A stretch of DNA of 64,000 bases, taken from positions 682,001-746,000 of the forward strand of contig WOAB01000596.1 in assembly GCA_027886185.1 (NCBI GenBank), in the 5' to 3' direction. The notes beneath the pieces were generated by a model, which did no database searches, had not been told where the DNA came from, and was given only the letters and a program-made list of their open reading frames with translations. Position numbers and translations under genes: made by a program. This document shows, piece after piece, positions 44,601 to 57,820 of the stretch (its first letter is position 1; every line of letters starts with the position of its first letter). The stretch is from Rheum nobile (lineage: Eukaryota; Streptophyta; Magnoliopsida; Caryophyllales; Polygonaceae).

Positions 44601-47600
44601 ATTAAAAATCATATAGCAAATCTTTTCATTATTTTATATATGTCAGTAGTCTACAGTTGAATGGTAATTCCATTCATTCTCAAAATTAGTTGTTTATCAA
44701 TCAAAGTGATTATACCTATGCAAACACTGAATTAGGGAAAATAGGGAGACAAGTGGTTATTATTGGTGGTTCGTATAACTTTGAAATGGTTACACAATGT
44801 AACTCTTCTATTTTTATTATGTTACAATTATGGTCCCGTAATCTAACACATAATGGTTCTACCAAAATGTAACTCGAATCCTGCACTATAAGATTTTTGA
44901 TATAACTAAGTACATTAATGTGTGTACTATTTAGCATCCATATAATCGTAATAAGTATTATTTCTGTGTGTCATAGTATTAACCATGAAGTGGATTTTAC
45001 AAGTAAATATCAAAGGTAATTGTTTATTATTTTTGTGTTTCATGATGTAGTAAAGTTTATTATTTCTTTATAACATGCTCTCTATTATAGGAATTGAGAA
45101 GCTTGTCTATTATCAAGAAGACTGTATCTGAAAAGATGGTGAAGGGAACCAAAAAAAAATTTGGCATGAATTGGAATTGCACACTTTTGTGAATGGTCAT
45201 ACTCTTTTCTACTGATTAGCTTATCACTTTTCATTGCAGGTTGTGAAATTCAGAGACCATTGATGGAGACGCTAAACCAGGTATATGGTTTTGATCGATT
45301 TGGGATGGCACTTAGGACGTAGTTGCTATTTTGATGTGGAAACTCTTTTCTAGAGTTGTCCTATAATTAGGAAATTCTCCCTCCATTTGATGTAATCAGA
45401 CTAGGTGGAGTTTGTCTATTCAAATCACAGGTGCATTGACAACTGCTAGGACCTTACTACTGGCTTAACAAGTATCAGATAAGGTCAAAAGCAAATGCGA
45501 GCTTTTGTAGTCGTTCAAGGTGCTACGATAGCACCTATGGTGGGGATGGCCTCCTATTATGGAGATCGATTCCCCAAATTCTCCACCTTTTGTGTTAGGT
45601 GATGTAATCTGCATGACCGATGAATTTTTCTTCTCTTGAATCTTGATAATGTATAACTATCAGTTCAATCTTCATGCTGCCACCTTTAGTCAATTTAATG
45701 TGTTGCTACTCGGCCTTCTCAATCTTCTTTTTCTTGTTCTTTTGCATCCAATCCTTGACTATTCATGTCTTTTAATTGCTGCAATTTTGTTTGATAGATG
45801 ATTTTCTTCTAATCATATAGTATGGTAGGCAGACCACTACTAAATGTTCCTCTGTTTATTGTGTAAGCCGCATACAGGGGAAATGTTGTGAATGTGTTTT
45901 TCTCGATGGTGTGCAATATAGTGTTGTTAGCTATAGCTCTTGTGAAGGCAATTCTTTTCCAAATCAAGATTGTGACTTTATTATAGTTCATCGCAATGAC
46001 AGGAAATTAAAAATCATATAGCAAATCTTTTCATTATTTTATATATGTCAGTAGTCTATAGTTGAATGGTAATTCCCTTCATTCTCAAAATTAGTTGTTT
46101 ATCAATCAAAGTGAGTATACCTATGCAAACACTGAATTAGGGAAAATAGGGAGACAAGTGGTTATTATTGGTGGTTCGTATAACTTTGAAATGGTTACAC
46201 AATGTAACTCTTCTATTTTTATTATGTTACAATTATGGTCCCATAATCTAACACATAATGGTTCTACCAAAATGTAACTCGAATCCTGCACTATAAGATT
46301 TTTGATATAACTAAGTACATTAATGTGTGTACTATTTAGCATCCATATAATCGTAATAAGTATTATTTCTGTGTGTCATAGTATTAACCATGAAGTGGAT
46401 TTTACAAGTAAATATCAAAGGTAATTGTTTATTATTTTTGTGTTTCATGATGTAGTAAAGTTTATTATTTCTTTATAACATGCTCTCTATTATAGGAATT
46501 GAGAAGCTTGTCTATTATCAAGAAGACTGTATCTGAAAAGATGGTGAAAGGAACCAAAAAAAATTGTGGCATGAATTGGAATTGCACACTTTTGTGAATG
46601 GTCATACTCTTTTCTACTGATTAGCTTATCAATTTTCATTGCATGTTGTGAAATTCAGAGAACATTGATGGAGACGCTAAACCAGGTATATGGTTTTGAT
46701 CGATTTGGGATGGCACTTAGGAGGTAGTTGCTATTTTGATGTGGAAACTCTTTTCTAAAGTTGTCCTATAATTAGGAAATTCTCCCTCCATTTGATGTAA
46801 TCTGACTAGGTGGAGTTTGTCTATTCCAATCGCATGTGCATTGACAACTACTAGGACCTTACTACTGGCTTAACAAGTTTCAGATAAGGTCAGAAGCAAA
46901 TGCGAGCTTGTGTAGTCGTTCAAGGTTCTACGATAGCACCTATGGTGGGGACGGCCTCCTATTATGGAGATCGATTCCCCAAATTCTCCACCTTTTGAGT
47001 TAGGTGATGTAATCTGCATGACCGATGAATTTTTCTTCTCTTGAATCTTGATAATGTATAACTATCAGTTCAATCTTCATGCTGCCACCTTTAGTCAATT
47101 TAATGTGTTGCTACTCGGCCTTCTCAATCTTCTTTTTCTTGTTCTTTTGCATCCAATCCTTGACTATTCATGTCTTTTAATTGCTGCAATTTTGTTTGAT
47201 AGATGATTTTCTTCTAATCATATAGTATTGTAGGCATACCACTACTAAATGTTCCTCTGTTTATTGTGTAAGCCGCATACAGGGGAAATGTTGTGAATGT
47301 GTTTTTCTAGATGGTGTGCAATGTAGTGTTGTTAGCTATAGCTCATGTGAAGGCAATTCTTTTCCAAATCAAGATTGTGACTTTATTATAGTTCATCGCA
47401 ATGACAGGAAATTAAAAATCATATAGCAAATCTTTTCATTATTTTATATATGTCAGTAGTCTACAGTTGAATGGTAATTCCATTCATTCTCAAAATTAGT
47501 TGTTTATCAATCAAAGTGATTATACCTATGCAAACACTGAATTAGGGAAAATAGGGAGACAAGTGGTTATTATTGGTGGTTCGTATAACTTTGAAATGGT

Positions 47601-50600
47601 TACACAATGTAACTCTTCTATTTTTATTATGTTACAATTATGGTCCCGTAATCTAACACATAATGGTTCTACCAAAATGTAACTCGAATCCTGCACTATA
47701 AGATTTTTGATATAACTAAGTACATTAATGTGTGTACTATTTAGCATCCATATAATCGTAATAAGTATTATTTCTGTGTGTCATAGTATTAACCATGAAG
47801 TGGATTTTACAAGTAAATATCAAAGGTAATTGTTTATTATTTTTGTGTTTCATGATGTAGTAAAGTTTATTATTTCTTTATAACATGCTCTCTATTATAG
47901 GAATTGAGAAGCTTGTCTATTATCAAGAAGACTGTATCTGAAAAGATGGTGAAGGGAACCAAAAAAAAATTTGGCATGAATTGGAATTGCACACTTTTGT
48001 GAATGGTCATACTCTTTTCTACTGATTAGCTTATCACTTTTCATTGCAGGTTGTGAAATTCAGAGACCATTGATGGAGACGCTAAACCAGGTATATGGTT
48101 TTGATCGATTTGGGATGGCACTTAGGACGTAGTTGCTATTTTGATGTGGAAACTCTTTTCTAGAGTTGTCCTATAATTAGGAAATTCTCCCTCCATTTGA
48201 TGTAATCAGACTAGGTGGAGTTTGTCTATTCAAATCACAGGTGCATTGACAACTGCTAGGACCTTACTACTGGCTTAACAAGTATCAGATAAGGTCAAAA
48301 GCAAATGCGAGCTTTTGTAGTCGTTCAAGGTGCTACGATAGCACCTATGGTGGGGATGGCCTCCTATTATGGAGATCGATTCCCCAAATTCTCCACCTTT
48401 TGTGTTAGGTGATGTAATCTGCATGACCGATGAATTTTTCTTCTCTTGAATCTTGATAATGTATAACTATCAGTTCAATCTTCATGCTGCCACCTTTAGT
48501 CAATTTAATGTGTTGCTACTCGGCCTTCTCAATCTTCTTTTTCTTGTTCTTTTGCATCCAATCCTTGACTATTCATGTCTTTTAATTGCTGCAATTTTGT
48601 TTGATAGATGATTTTCTTCTAATCATATAGTATGGTAGGCAGACCACTACTAAATGTTCCTCTGTTTATTGTGTAAGCCGCATACAGGGGAAATGTTGTG
48701 AATGTGTTTTTCTCGATGGTGTGCAATATAGTGTTGTTAGCTATAGCTCTTGTGAAGGCAATTCTTTTCCAAATCAAGATTGTGACTTTATTATAGTTCA
48801 TCGCAATGACAGGAAATTAAAAATCATATAGCAAATCTTTTCATTATTTTATATATGTCAGTAGTCTACAGTTGAATGGTAATTCCCTTCATTCTCAAAA
48901 TTAGTTGTTTATCAATCAAAGTGAGTATACCTATGCAAACACTGAATTAGGGAAAATAGGGAGACAAGTGGTTATTATTGGTGGTTCGTATAACTTTGAA
49001 ATGGTTACACAATGTAACTCTTCTATTTTTATTATGTTACAATTATGGTCCCATAATCTAACACATAATGGTTCTACCAAAATGTAACTCGAATCCTGCA
49101 CTATAAGATTTTTGATATAACTAAGTACATTAATGTGTGTACTATTTAGCATCCATATAATCGTAATAAGTATTATTTCTGTGTGTCATAGTATTAACCA
49201 TGAAGTGGATTTTACAAGTAAATATCAAAGGTAATTGTTTATTATTTTTGTGTTTCATGATGTAGTAAAGTTTATTATTTCTTTATAACATGCTCTCTAT
49301 TATAGGAATTGAGAAGCTTGTCTATTATCAAGAAGACTGTATCTGAAAAGATGGTGAAAGGAACCAAAAAAAATTGTGGCATGAATTGGAATTGCACACT
49401 TTTGTGAATGGTCATACTCTTTTCTACTGATTAGCTTATCAATTTTCATTGCATGTTGTGAAATTCAGAGAACATTGATGGAGACGCTAAACCAGGTATA
49501 TGGTTTTGATCGATTTGGGATGGCACTTAGGAGGTAGTTGCTATTTTGATGTGGAAACTCTTTTCTAAAGTTGTCCTATAATTAGGAAATTCTCCCTCCA
49601 TTTGATGTAATCTGACTAGGTGGAGTTTGTCTATTCCAATCGCATGTGCATTGACAACTACTAGGACCTTACTACTGGCTTAACAAGTTTCAGATAAGGT
49701 CAGAAGCAAATGCGAGCTTGTTTAGTCGTTCAAGGTTCTACGATAGCACCTATGGTGGGGACGGCCTCCTATTATGGAGATCGATTCCCCAAATTCTCCA
49801 CCTTTTGAGTTAGGTGATGTAATCTGCATGACCGATGAATTTTTCTTCTCTTGAATCTTGATAATGTATAACTATCAGTTCAATCTTCATGCTGCCACCT
49901 TTAGTCAATTTAATGTGTTGCTACTCGGCCTTCTCAATCTTCTTTTTCTTGTTCTTTTGCATCCAATCCTTGACTATTCATGTCTTTTAATTGCTGCAAT
50001 TTTGTTTGATAGATGATTTTCTTCTAATCATATAGTATTGTAGGCAGACCACTACTAAATGTTCCTCTGTTTATTGTGTAAGCCGCATACAGGGGAAATG
50101 TTGTGAATGTGTTTTTCTAGATGGTGTGCAATGTAGTGTTGTTAGCTATAGCTCATGTGAAGGCAATTCTTTTCCAAATCAAGATTGTGACTTTATTATA
50201 GTTCATCGCAATGACAGGAAATTAAAAATCATATAGCAAATCTTTTCATTATTTTATATATGTCAGTAGTCTACAGTTGAATGGTAATTCCATTCATTCT
50301 CAAAATTAGTTGTTTATCAATCAAAGTGATTATACCTATGCAAACACTGAATTAGGGAAAATAGGGAGACAAGTGGTTATTATTGGTGGTTCGTATAACT
50401 TTGAAATGGTTACACAATGTAACTCTTCTATTTTTATTATGTTACAATTATGGTCCCGTAATCTAACACATAATGGTTCTACCAAAATGTAACTCGAATC
50501 CTGCACTATAAGATTTTTGATATAACTAAGTACATTAATGTGTGTACTATTTAGCATCCATATAATCGTAATAAGTATTATTTCTGTGTGTCATAGTATT

Positions 50601-51000
50601 AACCATGAAGTGGATTTTACAAGTAAATATCAAAGGTAATTGTTTATTATTTTTGTGTTTCATGATGTAGTAAAGTTTATTATTTCTTTATAACATGCTC
50701 TCTATTATAGGAATTGAGAAGCTTGTCTATTATCAAGAAGACTGTATCTGAAAAGATGGTGAAGGGAACCAAAAAAAAATTTGGCACGAATTGGAATTGC
50801 ACACTTTTGTGAATGGTCATACTCTTTTATACTTATTAGCTTATCAATTTTCATTGCAGGTTGTGAAATTCAGAGAACATTGATGGAGACGCTAAACCAG
50901 GTATATGGTTTTGATCGATTTGGGATGGCACTTAGGAGGTAGTTGCTATTTTGATGTGGAAACTCTTTTCTAGAGTTGTCCTATAATTAGGAAATTCTCC
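36942..51000 (+). pseudogene. Rpt4-like exon copies in monomers 2-12
   Basis: The same exon recurs once per 1405-bp unit (about 36942, 38347 and onward) as EIQRTLMETLNQ followed by LDGFDRFG in monomer 3 or VYGFDRFG in most others. In the VYGF form CAGTTAGAT has become CAGGTATAT, creating a GT donor-like site at the end of the 12-residue core. Some copies read RPLMET. The coding content has decayed while the repeat has been copied, so it is passenger sequence. Confidence 0.75.
41631..42908 (+). repeat. monomer 6, shortened to 1278 bp
   Basis: It lacks 127 bp net. At 41787-41841 the normal sequence is replaced by a patchwork of nearby monomer words (see findings). Confidence 0.92.
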
Positions 51001-51340
51001 CTCCATTTGATGTAATCTGACTAGGTGGAGTTTGTCTATTCAAATCGCAGGTGCATTGACAACTGCTAGGACGTTACTACTGGCTTAACAAGTTTCAGAT
51101 AAGGTCAGAAGCAAATGCGAGCTTGTGTAGTCGTTCAAGGTGCTACGATAGCACCTATGGTGGGGACGACCTCCTATTATGGAGATCGATTCCCCAAATT
51201 CTCCACCTTTTGTGTTAGGTGATGTAATATCTGCATGACCGATGAAATTTTCTTCTCTTGAATCTTGATAATGTATTACTATCAGTTCAATCTTCATGCT
51301 GCCACCTTTAGTCAATTTAATGTGTTGCTACTCGGCCTTC
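42909..51340 (+). repeat. monomers 7-12 forming 2810-bp dimers
   Basis: Units at 42909, 44314, 45719, 47124, 48529 and 49934. Odd and even units carry alternating variants. GGTTCTACGA lies at 44114, 46924 and 49734, and GGTGCTACGA with GCGAGCTTTTGTAG at 42709, 45519 and 48329. Units two apart are almost identical. The last unit has a 2-bp insertion (GTAATATCTG). Confidence 0.92.
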
Positions 51341-51622
51341 TCAATCTTCTTTTTCTTGTTCTTTTGCATCCAATCCTTGACTATTCATGTCTTTTAATTG
51401 CTGCAATTTTGTTTGATAGATGATTTTCTTCTAATCATATAGTATGGTAGGCAGACCACTACTAAATATTCCTCTGTTTATTGTGTAAGCCGCATACAGG
51501 GGAAATGTTGTGAATGTGTTTTTCTCGATGGTGTGCAATATAGTGTTGTTAGCTATAGCTCTTGTGAAGGCAATTCTTTTCCAAATCAAGATTGTGACTT
51601 TATTATAGTTCATCCCAAGGAC
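51341..51622 (+). repeat. monomer 13, left part
   Basis: Normal monomer sequence up to the TSD of the inserted gypsy element. The right part resumes at 62476. Confidence 0.92.
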
Positions 51623-51627
51623 AGGAA
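51623..51627. repeat. target site duplication AGGAA (left)
   Basis: Pairs with 62476-62480. The uninterrupted monomer reads ACAGGAAATTAAAAATC here, so only one AGGAA existed before insertion. Confidence 0.9.
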
Positions 51628-52806
51628 TGTAACACCCCCAAATCGTAACCCATTTGGAAAGGTATTACCGCCAGTGACCTCGGGGTTCCTTACCGAAGCC
51701 ACCCAAGGCTTTACCGGTTTAAACACAATCATGAAACACAAATGATACAAAATCATTGTAATACTTAATTAAAACATGAATCCTGGGATTACATCCCAAT
51801 CCCGAATAAGACAATATACAGAGTTAAATCAAACACAGCGGAAGTCTTTCTTAAAATATTACAAAAAGGGTTGTGATCTCTATGATCACCTGCCCAAGGA
51901 TCTCAACCTGATTAAAATCATTAAAACATCAAAACAACCGTCATCTTCATAGTCAATCTAGTCTCCTCATATATGCGTTCTATCTGATGTGCCGAATCGA
52001 ACGGATGACACCAGCCAACCATGCAGAGAACAATTACGGTTGGTTAGTCTAATGAAAGACTATGCAAGGGTACAAAGCAGAGTGGTTCGAAGTAGTCGTA
52101 TTAGGTTATACTCATCGTTTCTCGAATAATAACCGATAACGATAGTCAACCACTATACTTCTACTGGAATTAATCAAAAGACATGATCAAGAGAAGACTC
52201 CAACAGAATTGAGTCTTATAGGAAATATCCAAGAGAAGACTCCAAAAACTTGAGTCTTTCGGAAACATGACAATTGTCTGGAACATTATAGTTTCATATG
52301 TATATACATAACGTTAAAAACTGACTGAGATGCTTCGGTTCACGACCAACCTCACCGTATAATGCGAATCACCGCATGATACGACTCCAGATTGGAAAGA
52401 GAACGTACTATATTCAAGTCTAAATGAGTTTTCCTAGCCGCACTATTACTTAGCTGCGTTACTCGTCGAGGTATATTAATCATGTGCGAACCTACGACAC
52501 TTATCTTATTTAATTCCAAAACACATAATTACGTTATAAACTTTTAGGATCAGCTCGTCCCGAGACGAGAGATCTTTTGGGAACACTCCCAAGATTTGTG
52601 ACACTGTTTAAGTGCACCACCTCTTCACTCGAGTAAAGAGGTAGGTCAGAATAATATTACATTAACTGTATTTTATATTGCTCAGAATAATATTACAGAA
52701 GCCAAACATTACACAGAATGTTCGTATCTCTTCAAAATTAATCTGACTAGCAATATGGCTTAAGAAAAATTCAAAATTTATTCGTACAAATATACGGGAT
52801 ATTACA
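51628..52806 (-). repeat. LTR-a (3' LTR, internally deleted)
   Basis: Starts TGTAACACCCCC and ends GGGATATTACA. At about 52641-52650 the sequence jumps from GAGGTAGGTCA to GAATAATATTACATTAACTG, missing about 1.7 kb that LTR-c contains. The AATAATATTACA words present on both sides suggest the deletion used a short repeat. The promoter with TATA boxes lies in the lost part. Confidence 0.88.
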
Positions 52807-52825
52807 TCACTCCCCCCTTAAAAGA
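52807..52825 (-). promoter_or_regulatory. polypurine tract, internal region 1
   Basis: The minus strand reads CTTTTAAGGGGGGAGTGA immediately before the LTR start TGTAATATCCC. An identical tract lies at 57031-57048. Confidence 0.75.
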
Positions 52826-52884
52826 AGTTTCGACCCCGAAACTTGGGTCGTGAACATCTCGGGAAAGCGTCTACGCATATCCTC

Positions 52885-53103
52885 TCAGTTTTCCAGAGCA
52901 AATACTATTGTTGTAGATTCTAGATCATGCGTCGGATAGTTTGCTTTATAGGTTTTCAACTGTCACGATGCATATGCAATAACTTTGCCTCTTTGCATCA
53001 ATACACAATCTAAACCATTCCTCGAAGCATCACTATCGACTATATAATCATCATCCCTTTTTGGCAGCGCTAAAACCGGTGCAGAGGTCAGATACTGTTT
53101 CAA
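52885..53103 (-). pseudogene. RNase H remnant, internal region 1
   Basis: Equivalent to 57109-57327 in the second copy and closely similar. A CGA-to-TGA change in the ASRQ motif creates a stop that the second copy lacks. Upstream it joins protease sequence directly, with no RT palm. Confidence 0.8.
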
Positions 53104-53650
53104 CTTCTTGAAAACTGGCCTCTAGATGACATCGTCATAGTCTTCGAACTAAAATCGATGACCGCCTGACGCGTCAGCTAATCCATACCGAGAAAATGTC
53201 GCATGGAACCATGGCCATTCAGATCAATTCCTCTTTGAATTTCCTATCCAAAAAGGTGATCGGAAATTCCGACAGACGATTGGATCGAACCAAACGTTTA
53301 TATTAGAAAGAATATTTACAACAAAAGGTTTACGAACCTTGTTGCATACTTAAACTTACTAATATAACTATCAGAAACAAAAGACTGGGTAACACCTAAG
53401 TCCACAACATATCACAGAGGTAGTACAAAAGACTAAACTTCGCCAGCCTCGCTGAGTACTTTAAGCAATTGGAGCATCAGGTCCATCCGCCTCACGCATC
53501 ACGTAAAGACGTTGACCCTGACTTCCAGAAGCAACTGGGGTCTTCCCCTTGTTTTGTGCAGTTGTCTGCATTGAAGGACTAGGAACTTCTACTGGTCTAA
53601 ACCTGGGTCGATTGTTCTGGTTAACAGACCCTTGGTGTAACTCCGTTTCT
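53104..53650 (-). pseudogene. gag tail and protease remnant, internal region 1
   Basis: The gag C-terminal tail (PSMQTSAQNKGKTPVASGSQ, ending DAPIA stop) is followed by the protease start, where the expected active-site DSGATHSFI appears as DLGVTQSFVS. The catalytic turn is therefore damaged. Several stops follow before the sequence joins the RNase H remnant. Confidence 0.7.
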
Positions 53651-54657
53651 TTCTGCTCCCCTTATCGACAGAACTTCTGCATATGACCTTCCCTTCCACA
53701 GCCAAAGCATATTGTCCTTTCCTGCTGACACACACTGCTCTTATGCCCAATTGTGCCACAATTATAGCACTGGATCGGACTCTTGCCCTGACCCAACTGT
53801 TGTGTTGACCCTCCACTTGCCTGAGATTGATTTTGCATCAACTTTTGATGATTACGTTTCTTCACCGACTCCTCTAGAGTCACCTCCACTTTATAAGTTG
53901 CATCCACGTACTGTTCCAAAGTAGAGCATCCGTGATGCACCATCCATGGCTTAATATCTGGGCTCATCCACTCGTGGAAATGCCAGAATTTATGTTCTTC
54001 GCTAGACACATCTGATCCAGCGTATTGCAACAGGTGATTAAACTTGGTCGCAAGTTCAGTCACTGTTAATCCTTCCATCTTCGGATAGAGGAATTCCTTG
54101 TGTTTCTCATCCCTCATAGCACGAGAGAAGAAACGGTCGGTCATTTTGGCTTTGAACATTCTCCAGTTCAATCCTGGATGATCAGCTAGTCCGGTGCTTT
54201 CCCACCATTCACTAGCTTCCTCTTTCAGATGGAGAGAAGCAATATGCACCTTCTCAGCTTCAATGCATTCAATGTTGCGGAACAACCGTTCCAGGTGTGA
54301 GAACCAATATGCTATTTTGACTGGTTCTCCCTTTCCATCGTAGCTGTCAGGCCTCATAGAGTTTATGGCCTTCAGTGCACGGACATAATTGCCTCCATTC
54401 CTGACCACCTCTTCTCGATGTACTTGGACATTTGGTTCCACAACTCTAGGAATCACTAGAGGAATTGGCACATCTTGTGCCTGAGGCGCAACTGGTCGCA
54501 GGATATCGGTGACTGCCTGTACCACCATTCCCCGAATTGCCTCAATTGTTCCTGCATCAAATGCCATTGGAGCATTGACCTGAGCTTGGTCACTGCCTCC
54601 TGAATTGTTGTGAGCAACAGACTCTTGTTCTTCCACAGGGTTTGCAGTATTCACCAT
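53650..54657 (-). pseudogene. chromovirus gag, copy 1
   Basis: The start MVNTANPVEEQESVAHNNSG at 54657 or the Met five codons earlier (54672) opens a frame to 53662. It holds the gag core (MRPDSYDGKGEPVKIAYWF, LHLKEEASEWWES, MTDRFFSRAMRDEKHKEFL) and two CCHC knuckles (CYNCGTIGHKSSVC and CFGCGREGHMQKFC). A TAA follows the second knuckle where copy 2 has Gln. Compared with copy 2 it lacks 23 residues before the first knuckle, an in-frame deletion. Gag is the only near-intact gene of the element. Confidence 0.88.
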
Positions 54658-54672
54658 CTGCTTACCGATCAA

Positions 54673-55070
54673 ATTCCAAGTATTTTATACATTAATATCT
54701 TTCCAATATATTTAATGTAATAAAATTGACTTGGAATAGATCAAACTTGGTAAATTTTCATGGATGAATTCAAACCGAGTTGATAGCTCTGACAACAAAG
54801 CCCTAGGAAAGGGAACTGCTAAACTTAGCACATATTCCTTTTCCTCAATGTCCTTCCTCGGTTCTGTCTCAAGAACCTTGGTCTATCGGACACTACTCCT
54901 ACCGACTCAGAGAGTACGGTCTTCACCTTCTCGGTGGACTACTAGGTTCTACAACCTCAAAGCATAACGAGAGAATCGGGAACTCAAGCCTATCTAGAGA
55001 TTCGTCATCTCGGCTTCTTCTGAGTTCCTCTGAAGAAAACAGAACGCACCCATATCTCATGGGCAACGAG
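54673..55070 (-). other. leader of internal region 1, truncated
   Basis: It matches 58967-59370 of copy 2 until about 55071, where it jumps into mid-LTR sequence (AGAGAACGTACTATATTC). The rest of the leader, the PBS and about 760 bp of LTR are missing. GAGAAAAG/GAAAGAGA at the junction is a likely microhomology. Confidence 0.8.
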
Positions 55071-57030
55071 AAAAGAGAACGTACTATATTCAAGTCTAAA
55101 CGAGTTTTCCTAGCCGCACTATTACTTAGCTGCGTTACTCGTCGAGGTATATTAATCATGTGCGAACCTACGGCACTTATCTTATTTAATTCCAAAACAC
55201 ATAATTACGTTATAAACTTTTAGGATCAGCTCGTCCCGAGACGAGAGATCTTTGGGAACACTCCCAAGATTTGTGACACTGTTTAAGTGCACCACCTCTT
55301 CACCCGAGTAAAGAGGTAGGTCATGACAATCTAATTGGTATTAGGTGGGGACGAGCCACCTCTCTACCTGATTATAAAGAAACGACTGGACTCCAGGGCC
55401 TCAGTGATGTTCCTACGAATACTCGTTCTAACTAAACAATTCAAAACAGTCAAATAATCATATTAAACCCATCACGGCTAACATCATAGATATATTTCAA
55501 TCTAGGTATATATATATATAATAGCGTTGTTCTAGCAGATATACAACCTATTATAATATCTATTTTAATTTCCAAAGATAGTTTCATAAAACTATTCCCA
55601 GACATGAACAATGATCAATCCAAATTAATTAACAATTAGGCAATTGATAATTAATGGAAATATGGAATGATAAGCAAGAGTGAACCGCCACTTGCCTTAG
55701 ATCCGACGAAAGCTTCGCACGTTTAGAATTAAAGGGTTTCCGAGTCTGGAACGGGAACAGATCCTGGATAATAAATCCATATGGAACGACCCATAACAAG
55801 ACCCTAAATTAGATTTAATATCTATATATACGAATCTAATGGAATACGAAACGAATCAAGGAACCAAGCTTCGATCCATGCCTAAACACCCAAAACACAC
55901 ACTCGGCACCATGAACCACGCTTGTCGTGGGGTGCGGCGGTCATGGGGCCGCGGGGTGCGGTGCACAGGCAGGGGCGAAAGACAGCGGTGGCAACGAGGA
56001 GAACTCACCCAAATCGACCCCTTTAGGCTTCGATTCTTCTTGGTTCGAGTCTACCACCCTCTTAAGCTACCAACAAGCTCTAAGAACCTCCTGAAAACGG
56101 ATCGAAACAAGGTCGACATGACCACACAAATCGGGTTCAAAGTTCAGCAAAAATCATGAATTTCAGAGGTTGAAAATAGTGAGCTTCAAGGGTTTTCTTA
56201 CCAACTTTCGATCGACTTATACTTCGAATCGAGCTTGGCTAATCTTCTCACCCTTTTAAGCTACAAACCACCTTCAAGATTCAACTTCTATCTGCTCGAA
56301 CGAATGACATAATCGTTCACAAACCGAGCTCGAAGTTCAGCTCAGAGTGCTAATTTCTGGGTTTTTGACAGCAGAAGATGGTGAGGAGCCGACTTCTAGC
56401 TTCTCTCACGACTTCGCCTCTCCTTTTATAGGCAAACCATGAACAGCCTTATGAAGACAAGTACCCCATGAGGTGTACCAGCTAGGCCAATAGCCCCGGT
56501 GAGTCACCTAAGCTAGTTTGCCAGCCGTGCCAAAATGCTTGCCAGATGTTGAATTTCTGGGCTTTTGACAGAAGAAGATGGTGAGGAGCCGACTTCTGGC
56601 TTCTCCCACGACTTCGTCTCTTCATTTATTGGCAAACCACGAAGACTAATCTGAAGACAAGTATACCAAGAGGTGTCCAAGCTAGGCCAAGTAGCCCCGA
56701 TGAGTCATCCAAGCTAGTTTCCAGCTGCCTCAAGTTGGCTTGCAATTTGCTGAAATGTTTGCTGATTTTTGGCTAAGGCATGGGCCGAATTCCCACTTTG
56801 CCCTTATTTACCTTAAGTGGTAAATTTTACTTAACCCCGGGTTAAATAGATTTGTACACGAACGATCATTTAACCCAAAAATACGTTAACTGTATTTTAT
56901 ATTGCTCAAAATAATATTACAGAAGCCAAACATTACACAGAATGTTCGTATCTCTTCAAAATTAATCTGACTAGCAATATGGCTTAAGAAAAATTCAAAA
57001 TTTATTCGTACAAATATACGGGATATTACA
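55071..57030 (-). repeat. LTR-b (partial, middle LTR)
   Basis: Begins at a point equivalent to 60323 of LTR-c and ends GGGATATTACA, then the polypurine tract. It has two promoter units of 200 bp (from 56375 and 56575) where LTR-c has three. Confidence 0.88.
56422..56430 (-). promoter_or_regulatory. TATA box, LTR-b
   Basis: Minus strand TATAAAAGG in the same context as in the other LTRs. The second 200-bp unit has the degenerate form CAATAAATG near 56620. Confidence 0.6.
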
Positions 57031-57108
57031 TCACTCCCCCCTTAAAAGAAGTTTCGACCCCGAAACTTGGGTCGTGAACATCTCGGGAAAGCGTCTACGC
57101 ATATCCTC

Positions 57109-57327
57109 TCAGTTTTCCAGAGCAAATACTATTGCTGCAGATTCTAGATCATGCGTCAGATAGTTTGCTTTATAGGTTTTCAACTGTCGCGATGCATATG
57201 CAATAACTTTGCCTCTTTGCATCAATACACAATCTAAACCATTCCTCGAAGCATCACTATCGACTATATAATCATCATCCCTTTTTGGCAGCGCTAAAAC
57301 CGGTGCAGAGGTCAGATATTGTTTCAA
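57109..57327 (-). pseudogene. RNase H remnant, internal region 2
   Basis: Frame MKQYLTSAPVLALPKRDDDY, DSDASRNGLDCVLMQ (first catalytic Asp), VIAYASRQLKTY and THDLESAAIVFALEN (Glu). This is the start of the gypsy RNase H. It lacks the rest of the domain and is followed directly by the polypurine tract. Confidence 0.85.
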
Positions 57328-57820
57328 CTTCTTGAAAACTGGCCTCTAGATGACATCGTCATAGTCTTCGAACTAAAATCGATGACCGCCTGACGCATCA
57401 GCTAATCCATACCGAGAAAATGTCGCATGGAACCATGGCTATTCAGATCAATTCCTCTTCGAATTTCCTATCCAAAAAGGTGATCGGAAATTCCGACAGA
57501 CGATTGGATCGAACCAAACGTTTATATTGGAAAGAATATTTACAACAAAAGGTTTACGAACCTTGTTGCATACTTAAACTTACTAATATAACTATCAGAA
57601 ACAAAAGACTGGGTAACACCTAAGTCCACAACATATCACAGAGGTAGTACAAAAGACTAAACTTCGCCAGCCTCGCTGAGTACTTTAAGCAATTGGAGCA
57701 TCAGGTCCATCCGCCTCACGCATCACGTAAAGACGTTGACCCTGACTTCCAGAAGCAACTGGGGTCTTCCCCTTGTTTTGTGCACTTGTCTGCATTGAAG
57801 GACTAGGAGCTTCTACTGGT
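57328..57820 (-). pseudogene. protease remnant and gag tail, internal region 2
   Basis: Same content as copy 1: gag tail ending DAPIA stop (57685), then DLGVTQSFVS in place of the usual protease turn, then degenerate sequence to 57328 with the same junction to RNase H. Confidence 0.7.

Noticed and set aside
36413..50557. 73-residue minus-strand frames and 60-residue plus-strand frames repeated in each monomer as a conserved small protein family
   Set aside because: They recur because the DNA is a tandem repeat. The two overlap each other on opposite strands, show no domain, and changes between monomers do not favour synonymous sites.
35900..51300. The 1405-bp monomer as a complete Helitron (5' TC, 3' CTRR)
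   Set aside because: TCTCTATTATAG occurs once per unit but no CTRR preceded by a stable hairpin lies at the junction. The sequence after the GGTGG/CCACC stem reads TTAGG.
53712..54967. Plus-strand open frames across the gypsy gag region
   Set aside because: They are shadows of the minus-strand gag, which carries the CCHC knuckles.
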